Shown in pieces: positions 6,085 to 12,035 of a stretch of DNA of 12,035 nt. Position 1 is the stretch's first letter, and every line of letters begins with the position of its first letter. Source of the stretch: an uncultured Oscillospiraceae bacterium (GTDB lineage: Bacteria; Bacillota; Clostridia; Oscillospirales; Oscillospiraceae); the NCBI GenBank assembly GCA_947630345.1, contig CANRHF010000047.1, forward strand, positions 1 to 12,035, in the 5' to 3' direction. The position numbers were made by a program, and so were the translations under genes. Under the pieces are notes generated by a model. The model ran no database searches. It was not told where the DNA came from and saw only the letters and a program-made list of their open reading frames with translations.

Positions 6085-6108
6085 CCCCGCAGCCGTTTGG
6101 CTGCGGGG
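6085..6108. repeat. Perfect 10-bp hairpin of unknown role
   Basis: CCCCGCAGCC (6085-6094), loop GTTT, GGCTGCGGGG (6099-6108). No T-run follows on either strand. It lies between the end of the kinase gene and the toxin promoter and could help end or process the kinase transcript, but nothing in the sequence proves it. Confidence 0.5.
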
Positions 6109-6261
6109 ACCCGCGCGTTGTGATTTTTAGGAAAGAAGAGAGGTAGAAAAGAGAACCAACGTAGAAGCCAGGCGGCTCACGGCTTCCGCCGGACTTCATG
6201 GTTATAAATTAGCGGAAGCCTTTGAACGGGTCATGACGGCAATGAAAACAATCCGTGAATT
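6109..6261. other. Gene-free stretch with an open, coding-like plus-strand frame and an inverted repeat
   Basis: After a TAG at 6128-6130 a plus-strand frame is open through this stretch. It reads in part LHGYKLAEAFERVMTAMKT, with AAA, TTA and GAA codons that are uncommon in the neighbouring genes. It has no start codon before ATG 6233 and runs into the antisense of the kinase gene, so it is not an intact gene; it may be a decayed fragment or chance. GGCTTCCGC (6181-6189) and GCGGAAGCC (6212-6220) form a 9-bp inverted repeat here. No promoter or terminator was recognised. Confidence 0.35.
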
Positions 6262-8508
6262 TTACGTCGGGAAGGTCAAAACGGCCTTGAACAGATCCCC
6301 GTCCACGGTCAGCTCCAGCGTGCCGCGCTGCAGCTCCATCAGGCTTTTGGCGATGTTCAGCCCCAGGCCGCTGCCCTCGGTGTTCCGGGAGGCGTCGTCC
6401 CGGACGAACCGCTCCAGCAGCTCCTCGCCGGTGTGGCGCAGCTGCTCCCGGGACACATTTTTAATGGAGAGCCGCGCCCGGTAGCCCTCCTGGGCCAGCT
6501 CGATATACACCCGAGTCCCCGGCAGGGCGTACTTGACGGCATTGCTCAGCAGATTGCTCATCACCCGCCAGCACAGCCGCCCGTCGGCCTGGATCCACAC
6601 CGGCTCCTTGGGCGGGTCGAACACCACGGTCAGATTGGCCTCGGCCAGCTTGTCGGAAAACTCCCCCAGGGCCTGATTGACGGCCTCGACCAGGTCCAGC
6701 TTCCGAATCTCCGCGGTGAGGTTGCCGGTGGAGGCCTTGCTCATCTCTATCAGGTCGTCGATGAGCTTCTTCATCCGCTGGCTCTGCCGGTCCAGCACCT
6801 CCAGATAGGAGGCCCGCTCCTGAGGATCATCTGTTTTTTGCAGCAAGTCTACATAATTTATGATGGAGGTTAAGGGCGTTTTGATGTCGTGGGACACGTT
6901 GGTGATCAGCTCCGCCTTCATCCGCTCGGAGCGCATCTGCTTTTGGGCGGCCTGGATGGCGGCGTCGCCCAGGGCGTTGAGGGCCTGAGCAAAGTCCTTA
7001 AAGCTGCCGATGAGATACTTTCCGTCCACCTTCTCGTTCAGGTCGCCCTGGCTCATCCGCTTAGCCCCCTTCAGGAGCAGGCCGAAGCTGTAGGAGCCGT
7101 AGAGCACCACCAGGACGCACACCACGATTGCCCAGAGGATCCAGAACGGCCCGGGTCCCCGGATCAGATGCCAGATGCCGAACAGAAGCACAAAGAACAG
7201 CCCCATGCCCACAAGCAGCCACTGCCAGATCAGGGGCAGCAGCTCGTAGATCCGGCGAATAAACCGGCCCACGGCCCGGAACGCCCCGCCGATCAGCCCC
7301 ACCACGCCGTGCTTCCAGAGCCATTTCAGCCCCCGCAGGAGCATTTTCAGGCAGAAGCCCACGGCGCTGTGCCGCAGCCAGTAGAGATCCTTCGCCTTGA
7401 ACTGGGCCGCAGCCGCGAAGCAGAAGCCCACGAACAGCAGGCACCCGGCCAGGGCGCACACCCCCGCCAGGCACAGGGCCCCGACGTTCATCGGAATGAG
7501 AGAGTTTACATAATTTGAAAAATAGTTCGAGTCTAAGGCGTAGTCCAGCAGCCGAAAGCAGACGTAGACCAGCTCCATCTCCGCCAGAACCGTCCCCAGG
7601 GCGTACAGGTCCAGAGGCAACCGGTTCAGCCCGCCTGGGGCGATCTCCTCCCGGCCCTTCTTCCGGCCGGCGGCGCAGCACAGGTACACCGCCGTCACGG
7701 CGAACAGCAGCAGCCCCCCGATCAGCAAGCCGATCATCCAATACCGGCTCCCGACGACGTACTCCAAAAGGACGATTCGCAGATCCTGGAAGGCCCCCTG
7801 GGGCAGGTAGACCTTCACCTGGTAGTGTTCCTGGGTGCTTACCTGGCCCACCCGGATGACGTTGATGTGGTCCAGGGTCTCGTCGTAATATGCCACGATG
7901 AAAATGCTGTCCACATCCTGAACCTGCTCCTCAGTCAGCCCATCCTGGCGCTGGCCGCCGTTGGTAGGGGCGGTGGTATCCGGTTCCCCAGTAAATGCCA
8001 TCTCGGGGAGCCATATGACGCCGTTCTCAGGCAGATCCCATTGGTTCCAGATGGCCTCCCCTGCCGGGGATACCCAGACCTGCGTCCCGTCCTCCTGGAC
8101 CTGCAGGTGGCCATAGACTCCAAAATAGCGGTAATACACTTCACGAATGGCAAAGTCATAGACCTGGGGGTACGGCCCCGTCCCCCGGGTATCCGCCAGG
8201 ACCTTGCCTGACGGGTCCGTGATCACATAGGCCCCCGATGAGATCAAGTCCATACTGCTGCCGTTGTATAAGACCTGGAGCAGCGGGGCGCCGCAGCCCC
8301 CCAGCTTCTCGGACAGTTCCTGCCCCAGCTGGCCGTTGGCCCAGGAGTACGCCAGATCGTTTTTCTCGTCCTCCAGGATACTGTCGGGTTCCGTGTACAC
8401 ATCCTCGGCGGTCATATACGCCACCAGCAGCCCGCTGCCCAGGCTCACCAGCAGGGCGCAGGCGCACAGCAGCACCGCCAAAAATTTCATAGGAATGGAG
8501 TAGCGCAT
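6262..8508 (-). CDS. Multi-pass sensor histidine kinase
   Basis: Seen: 748 residues. Helix 1 is at about 8-31. An outside domain of about 220 residues (32-253) includes AYVITDPSGKVLADT (93-107), a pattern common in Cache-type sensor folds. Helix 2 is at about 256-279. Unusually, three or more further hydrophobic segments follow (about 341-368, 426-448, 455-478), then a short HAMP-like linker (478-515). The kinase core has H540 in NVSHDIKTPLTS (H-box), the N-box SNLLSNAVKY (651-660), and the G-box GSGLGLNIAKS (712-722). Known: autophosphorylates on the histidine and passes the phosphate to its regulator. Start: ATG 8508, one base after the regulator's TGA, with GGAGGG upstream, so it is co-translated with the regulator. 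The signal is unknown. The extra helices are unlike the standard two-helix kinase and may form a second membrane sensor. Confidence 0.93.
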   Translation of the reverse strand: MRYSIPMKFLAVLLCACALLVSLGSGLLVAYMTAEDVYTEPDSILEDEKNDLAYSWANGQLGQELSEKLGGCGAPLLQVLYNGSSMDLISSGAYVITDPSGKVLADTRGTGPYPQVYDFAIREVYYRYFGVYGHLQVQEDGTQVWVSPAGEAIWNQWDLPENGVIWLPEMAFTGEPDTTAPTNGGQRQDGLTEEQVQDVDSIFIVAYYDETLDHINVIRVGQVSTQEHYQVKVYLPQGAFQDLRIVLLEYVVGSRYWMIGLLIGGLLLFAVTAVYLCCAAGRKKGREEIAPGGLNRLPLDLYALGTVLAEMELVYVCFRLLDYALDSNYFSNYVNSLIPMNVGALCLAGVCALAGCLLFVGFCFAAAAQFKAKDLYWLRHSAVGFCLKMLLRGLKWLWKHGVVGLIGGAFRAVGRFIRRIYELLPLIWQWLLVGMGLFFVLLFGIWHLIRGPGPFWILWAIVVCVLVVLYGSYSFGLLLKGAKRMSQGDLNEKVDGKYLIGSFKDFAQALNALGDAAIQAAQKQMRSERMKAELITNVSHDIKTPLTSIINYVDLLQKTDDPQERASYLEVLDRQSQRMKKLIDDLIEMSKASTGNLTAEIRKLDLVEAVNQALGEFSDKLAEANLTVVFDPPKEPVWIQADGRLCWRVMSNLLSNAVKYALPGTRVYIELAQEGYRARLSIKNVSREQLRHTGEELLERFVRDDASRNTEGSGLGLNIAKSLMELQRGTLELTVDGDLFKAVLTFPT

Positions 8509-8509
8509 A

Positions 8510-9202
8510 TCAGTTCCCTCCGTCCATTTTGTACCCCTGGCCCCAGACCACCTTCAGATACCGGGGCTGGGAGGGGTTGATCTCGATTTTTTCCCGGAGA
8601 TGCCGGATGTGGACCGCCACGGAGCCCTCGCTGCCCAGGGCGGCCTCCTGCCACACGGCCTCGTACAGCTCCCGGGTGGAGAAGACTTTTCCGGGGCTTT
8701 TCATCATCAGCCGGAGGATGCTGTACTCCGTGGGGGTCAGGGAAATGGGCTCGCCGTCCACGGTGACGGTCTTGGACCCGTCGTCCAGGGTCACGCCTCC
8801 CACCACCAGGGAGTGGTCGCTCTCCACCCGGCTGCCCAGCCGGGCGTACCGCCGGAGATGGGACCGGACCCGGGCCAGTACCTCCACCGGCACAAAGGGC
8901 TTGGTGATATAGTCGTCCGCCCCGATGTTCAGCCCCAGCACCATATCCTCGGTCTCGCTCTTGGCGGTGAGGAACAGAATGGGGGCGTTGGAGATCTTCC
9001 GGATCTCGGAGGTGGCGGTGATGCCGTCCATCTGGGGCATCATAATGTCCATCAGGATCAGGGAGACGTCCTCCCGCTGGACGATTTGCAGCGCCTCCCG
9101 CCCGGTGTAGGCTTCCAAGAGGCGGTAGCCCTCCGGGGCAAGATAGATCTTTAAAGCGTTGACGATATCCGGCTGGTCGTCGCAAATCAGGATGGTATAC
9201 AT
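8510..9202 (-). CDS. OmpR/PhoB-family response regulator
   Basis: Seen: 230 residues. The receiver domain (1-117) has the acidic pair D8-D9, the phosphate-accepting D52 in LILMDIMMP, the switch threonine T79 in FLTAKSE and K101 in DYITKPF. The winged-helix DNA-binding domain (about 130-228) has LTPTEYSILRLMMKSPGKVF, ELYEAVW, the recognition-helix region GSVAVHIRHLREKIE and the wing VWGQGYKM. Known: phosphorylated dimers bind direct repeats with an 11-bp period. Such repeats (CTTAAG-N5-TTTAAG) lie in its own promoter region and again before the glycosyltransferase gene. First gene of an operon with the kinase. A weak AGAGAGG site precedes ATG 9202. Inference: self-regulating envelope regulator; it is not close enough to a named regulator for a symbol. 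Confidence 0.95.
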   Translation of the reverse strand: MYTILICDDQPDIVNALKIYLAPEGYRLLEAYTGREALQIVQREDVSLILMDIMMPQMDGITATSEIRKISNAPILFLTAKSETEDMVLGLNIGADDYITKPFVPVEVLARVRSHLRRYARLGSRVESDHSLVVGGVTLDDGSKTVTVDGEPISLTPTEYSILRLMMKSPGKVFSTRELYEAVWQEAALGSEGSVAVHIRHLREKIEINPSQPRYLKVVWGQGYKMDGGN

Positions 9203-9233
9203 GAGGCGGCCTCTCTTTCTGTTTTCTGAAAAT

Positions 9234-9290
9234 ATTATAGCAATCGGAACTTTAAGAATAAAGAGGGAAAATCCTTAAGATTTCTTTAAG
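9234..9290 (-). promoter_or_regulatory. Response-regulator promoter with three-half-site box, shared with divergent mscS
   Basis: Minus-strand extended -10 TGC-TATAAT (TATAAT 9239-9234) lacks a good -35. Upstream, on the plus strand, lie TTTAAG (9251-9256), CTTAAG (9274-9279) and TTTAAG (9285-9290). Steps of 23 and 11 bp and the 12-bp distance to the -10 are the same as at the glycosyltransferase promoter; 32 of 40 bases match between 9251-9290 and 5023-5062. The box ends 6 bp before the -35 of the divergent mscS promoter, so one bound protein could affect both directions. Confidence 0.72.
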
Positions 9291-9296
9291 GCCCCC

Positions 9297-9325
9297 TTGC
9301 GCCCCGGCCCTTTTCCCGTTATAAT
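9297..9325 (+). promoter_or_regulatory. Promoter of mscS - purB
   Basis: TATAAT (9320-9325) is perfect; at 17 bp upstream is TTGCGC (9297-9302), a poor -35 (3/6). The direct repeats at 9274-9290 lie immediately upstream, the position expected for activation by an OmpR-family protein. The predicted start near 9332 rules out translation from the TTG at 9297. Confidence 0.6.
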
Positions 9326-9371
9326 AGTAGCGCGGCCGGGGGCCGACACTGAATATCACGGGGGCCTACTT

Positions 9372-10187
9372 ATGCTGGAAGCCATTCAATCCTGGGGCGC
9401 CACGGCGGGGAGCTATCTGGTGGAAAATCTTATTCCCGCCGTCTGTATCACCGCTGTGGGCCTGCTGGTCAACAACATCGTTCTGCGCCTGACCAAGAAG
9501 GCGCTGGGCCGCTCCAAGCTGGAAAAGGTGGCCCACAGTCTGATCATCTCCGTGGTCCAGGCGGCGCTGGTGATCATTCTGGTGGTCTCGGTGGCGGCCA
9601 AGCTGGGCATCGACGTGACCAGCATCGTGGCTCTGGCCAGTGTGCTGACCCTGGCCCTGTCTCTGGCCCTGCAAAACGCCCTGACCAACGTTATCGGCGG
9701 CTTCACCCTGCTCTATACCCACCCCTTCGCCTCCGGCGACTATGTGGAGATCGCCGGTCAGGCCGGCACGGTGAAGGAGATCGGCCTGGCCTATACCAAA
9801 CTTGCCACCATCGACAATAAGGTGGTCTCCATTCCCAACAGTGCCGTGGTGGCGGCGGAGATCATCAATTTCTCCGAGGGGGGCATCCGCCGGATCGATC
9901 TGCACGTCTCCTGCTCCTACGACACCCCGGTGGAGGAGGTGCTCTCCGCCCTAGTGGACGCCGCCCGGGATGTGGGAACGGTGCTGGAAGATCCGGCCCC
10001 CTTCGCCGGCGTCCGGGAGTACGGGGACAGCGCCATCATCTACGAGCTGCAGGTCTGGTGCTCCGGGACGGACTACTGGGCCACCCACTTCGGCACCAAC
10101 AAGCGGATCAAGGAGATTTTCGACGACCGGGGCCTGGAAATGACCTACCCCCATCTGAACGTCCATATTCAAAAGGAAAATCAATAA
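9372..10187 (+). CDS. mscS: MscS-family small-conductance mechanosensitive channel
   Basis: Opens under membrane tension to release solutes after hypo-osmotic shock. Seen: 271 residues, close to the 286 of E. coli MscS. Helices lie at about 17-38 (TM1), 57-78 (TM2) and 84-112 (pore helix TM3, SIVALASVLTLALSLALQN then ALTNVIGGF). The beta domain follows with PFASGDYVEIAGQAGTVKEI (118-137) and VSIPNSAVV (152-160), the conserved MscS signature. A C-terminal alpha/beta domain ends at 271. The start is ATG 9372; an upstream in-frame TTG at 9297 is inside the promoter and is rejected. The ribosome site (GGGGG at 9360-9364) is weak. It precedes purB by 18 bp with no terminator, so the two are probably co-transcribed. 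The response-regulator box lies upstream. Confidence 0.92.
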   Translation: MLEAIQSWGATAGSYLVENLIPAVCITAVGLLVNNIVLRLTKKALGRSKLEKVAHSLIISVVQAALVIILVVSVAAKLGIDVTSIVALASVLTLALSLALQNALTNVIGGFTLLYTHPFASGDYVEIAGQAGTVKEIGLAYTKLATIDNKVVSIPNSAVVAAEIINFSEGGIRRIDLHVSCSYDTPVEEVLSALVDAARDVGTVLEDPAPFAGVREYGDSAIIYELQVWCSGTDYWATHFGTNKRIKEIFDDRGLEMTYPHLNVHIQKENQ

Positions 10188-10205
10188 AATATATAAGGAG
10201 TTTTT

Positions 10206-11636
10206 ATGGAGCACGACACCTATGTTTCCCCCCTGTCCACCCGCTATGCCAGCCCGGAGATGCAGCACCTCTTTTCCGAGGATTTCAAATTCCGTACCTG
10301 GCGGCGGCTGTGGATCGCCCTGGCCCGGGCGGAGATGGTCCTGGGCCTGGACGTGACCCAGGAGCAGATCGACGAGCTGGAGGCCCACAAGGATGACATC
10401 AACTATGAGGCTGCCCAGGCCCGGGAGCGGCAGGTCCGCCATGACGTGATGAGCCACGTCTACGCCTACGGCCTCCAGTGTCCCAAGGCGGCGGGAATTC
10501 TCCATCTGGGGGCCACCTCCTGCTACGTTGGGGACAATACGGATATCATCATTCTCCGCCGGGCGGGGGAGCTGGTGCTGAAAAAGGCCGCCCAGGTGGT
10601 GAAAAATCTGTCGGCTTTTGCCGAGACCTACAAAAATCTGCCCTGCCTGGGCTATACCCACCTCCAGGCAGCCCAGCTCACCACCATGGGCAAGCGGGCC
10701 ACCCTGTGGATCAACGAGCTGATCCAGGACATGGAGAATCTGGATTTCCAGCTCTCTCGGCTGCGGCTCTTAGGCTCCAAGGGCACCACCGGCACCCAGG
10801 CCTCCTTCATGGAGCTGTTTGGCGGCGACGAGGAGAAGATCAAGCGGATGGAGGAGCTGATTGCCCGGGAAATGGGCTTTGAGGGCGTGGTTCCCGTGTC
10901 CGGCCAGACCTACTCCCGGAAGGTGGACAGCTATATGCTGGGCGTCCTGTCCGGCTTTGCCCAGAGCGCCATGAAATTCGGCAACGACCTGCGGATTTTG
11001 CAGTCCTTCGAGGAGCTGGAGGAGCCCTTTGAAAAGGACCAGATCGGCTCCTCCGCCATGCCCTACAAGCGCAACCCCATGCGCTCCGAGCGGATCTGCG
11101 CCCTGGCCCGGTATGTGATCTGCGACAGCCTGAACCCGGCCTTCACCGCCGGCACCCAGTGGATGGAGCGGACGCTGGACGACTCCGCCAACAAGCGGAT
11201 CGCGGTGAGCGAGGCGTTTTTGGCGGTGGACGCCATTTTAAACCTGTATATGAACGTGTCTGCGAACCTGGTGGTCTATGAGCAGGTGGTCCGCCGCCGG
11301 GTGATGGAGAAGCTGCCCTTCATGGCCACGGAGAACATCCTGATGGAATCCGTGAAGCGGGGCGGCAACCGCCAGGAGCTCCATGAGGCCCTGCGGGTCC
11401 ACTCCCACGCCGCCGCCGCCAAGGTCAAGCTGGAGGGCGGCCGGAACGACCTGATCGACCGGATCGCCGCCGACCCCCGGTTCCCCCTGACCCGGGAGGA
11501 GATCGAGGCCACCCTGGACCCCGCCGCCTTTACCGGTCGGGCCGGCAGCCAGGTCACGGAATTTTTGGAAACCGTGGCGGGGCCGGTGATCGCCCGATTC
11601 GGCGGCGAAAATTTGGAAGCGGCGGTCAATCTGTAA
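10206..11636 (+). CDS. purB: Adenylosuccinate lyase
   Basis: Catalyses two fumarate-releasing steps: SAICAR to AICAR in purine synthesis, and adenylosuccinate to AMP. Seen: 476 residues, the usual size. The fumarase/aspartase superfamily signature GSSAMPYKRNP lies at 281-291 (mobile catalytic serine loop). Also present are VRHDVMSH around H79, ILHLGATS with H100, and GYTHLQAAQ with T151-H152 as the general-acid region. Start ATG 10206 has AAGGAG 6 nt upstream. It follows mscS by 18 bp and ends at a strong terminator. Placement behind a channel gene rather than in a pur operon is unremarkable for purB, which is often unlinked. The phosphoribosyltransferase elsewhere in the window is a salvage-type enzyme of the same broad pathway, but the two are not in one transcript. 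Confidence 0.97.
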   Translation: MEHDTYVSPLSTRYASPEMQHLFSEDFKFRTWRRLWIALARAEMVLGLDVTQEQIDELEAHKDDINYEAAQARERQVRHDVMSHVYAYGLQCPKAAGILHLGATSCYVGDNTDIIILRRAGELVLKKAAQVVKNLSAFAETYKNLPCLGYTHLQAAQLTTMGKRATLWINELIQDMENLDFQLSRLRLLGSKGTTGTQASFMELFGGDEEKIKRMEELIAREMGFEGVVPVSGQTYSRKVDSYMLGVLSGFAQSAMKFGNDLRILQSFEELEEPFEKDQIGSSAMPYKRNPMRSERICALARYVICDSLNPAFTAGTQWMERTLDDSANKRIAVSEAFLAVDAILNLYMNVSANLVVYEQVVRRRVMEKLPFMATENILMESVKRGGNRQELHEALRVHSHAAAAKVKLEGGRNDLIDRIAADPRFPLTREEIEATLDPAAFTGRAGSQVTEFLETVAGPVIARFGGENLEAAVNL

Positions 11637-11641
11637 AAAAT

Positions 11642-11666
11642 CCGGCCCGAAATGGCCGGTTTTTTT
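11642..11666 (+). terminator. Rho-independent terminator after purB
   Basis: CCGGCC (11642-11647), loop CGAAAT, GGCCGG (11654-11659), then seven T's (11660-11666), starting 5 bp past the purB stop. The A-run before the stem can pair with the T-run and lengthen it. Confidence 0.92.
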
Positions 11667-11702
11667 ACACTTTTTTATGTAGCTTTTTGGGGGAAAACAG
11701 TA

Positions 11703-11708
11703 TATAAT
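11703..11708 (+). promoter_or_regulatory. -10 box of the MATE gene promoter
   Basis: A perfect TATAAT lies 37 bp before the ATG at 11746, but no convincing -35 is found at 16-18 bp (11679-11686 reads TGTAGCTT). AGCTTT (11681-11686) and AAAGCT (11712-11717) form a 6-bp inverted pair around the -10, a possible but weak operator. Confidence 0.45.
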
Positions 11709-11745
11709 GGGAAAGCTGAAAATATAGAAAAAGCGAGGAACCTCC

Positions 11746-12035
11746 ATGGACGAACAGGAACTGAAATTTAAAAGAATGACGGAACCCCCGGTGGAAAAGC
11801 TGATCTGCTCCCTGGCGGTGCCCTGCATCATCAGTATGCTGGTCACCAGCTTTTACAACATGGCGGATACCTTCTTCGTGGGCATGCTGAAAAGCAACGC
11901 CGCCACCGGCGCGGTGGGCGTTGTGTTTTCCATGATGGCGGTGATCCAGGCGGTGGGCTTTTTCTTCGGCCACGGCAGCGGAAACTACATCTCCCGGGAG
12001 CTGGGGGAAAAAAATTACGAGGAAGCCTCCAAAAT
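11746..12035 (+). CDS. MATE-family efflux transporter, N-terminal part
   Basis: Exports drugs or metabolites across the membrane using a Na+ or H+ gradient. Seen: 96 complete codons before the window edge. The start is MDEQELKFKRMTEPPVEKLI, then helix 1 (about 20-38) with LAVPCIISMLVTSFYNMADT and FFVGMLKSNAATGAVGVVFS, the characteristic MATE N-terminal pattern (NMADTFFVG). Helix 2 follows at about 57-75, then GHGSGNYISRELGEKNYEEA. Start ATG 11746 has GAGGA about 6 nt upstream. Gene and promoter are separated from purB by a terminator, so it is an independent unit. Substrate is unknown. Confidence 0.9.
   Translation, partial: MDEQELKFKRMTEPPVEKLICSLAVPCIISMLVTSFYNMADTFFVGMLKSNAATGAVGVVFSMMAVIQAVGFFFGHGSGNYISRELGEKNYEEASK

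Noticed and set aside
6085..6108. Terminator of the kinase gene
   Set aside because: The stem is perfect, but it lies about 150 bp past the stop and has no T-run on either strand, so it is listed only as a hairpin.
9297..9371. N-terminal extension of MscS from TTG 9297
   Set aside because: The TTG is part of the -35 box and lies before the predicted transcription start; the added residues do not resemble MscS.
11735..11745. Hairpin hiding the MATE ribosome site (GAGGAACCTC)
   Set aside because: Only three pairs are possible with a sensible loop; too weak to claim.

Overview
The window looks chromosomal and comes from a GC-rich, low-redundancy Firmicute. Strong AGGAGG-type ribosome sites, TTGACA/TATAAT promoters and the protein set all suggest gut Clostridia near Oscillospiraceae (Flavonifractor/Intestinimonas-like). 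This placement is an inference from style, not from a marker gene.

Layout from left to right: (1) the start of a small membrane protein gene runs off the left edge, divergent from an XRE/TPR regulator driven by a perfect consensus promoter. (2) A leftward operon PAP2 phosphatase - DUF3786-like protein - alanine racemase (alr) is separated from the regulator gene by a bidirectional terminator. (3) Upstream of it, and also leftward, lie a processive-type family 2 glycosyltransferase and a type I phosphoribosyltransferase. (4) At 5628-6261 there is a gene-poor island whose left part holds what I read as a complete type I toxin-antitoxin module. It has a 25-residue hydrophobic peptide on the minus strand, a convergent small RNA on the plus strand, a shared bidirectional terminator, and a direct repeat that lets the RNA pair with the toxin ribosome site. 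This is the layout of the enterococcal par/Fst system, but the peptide is not Fst-like in sequence. (5) A leftward OmpR-family response regulator and a 748-residue multi-pass histidine kinase overlap as one operon. (6) Divergent from them is a MscS channel gene followed by purB (adenylosuccinate lyase), closed by a good terminator. (7) The start of a MATE transporter runs off the right edge.

The most useful regulatory observation is a 40-bp element, 32/40 identical, found twice. One copy lies upstream of the response regulator (9251-9290, also the space in front of the divergent mscS promoter). The other lies upstream of the glycosyltransferase (5023-5062). Each copy has three TTAAG half-sites with the same 23 and 11 bp steps, at the same distance from an extended -10 box. 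The simplest reading is that the response regulator controls itself and the glycosyltransferase, and perhaps mscS. This would tie envelope sensing (histidine kinase, MscS) to envelope polymer or lipid synthesis (glycosyltransferase, with PAP2 and Alr downstream).

No tRNA, rRNA, CRISPR array or intact insertion sequence was seen. Most other open frames are antisense shadows of GC-rich genes.
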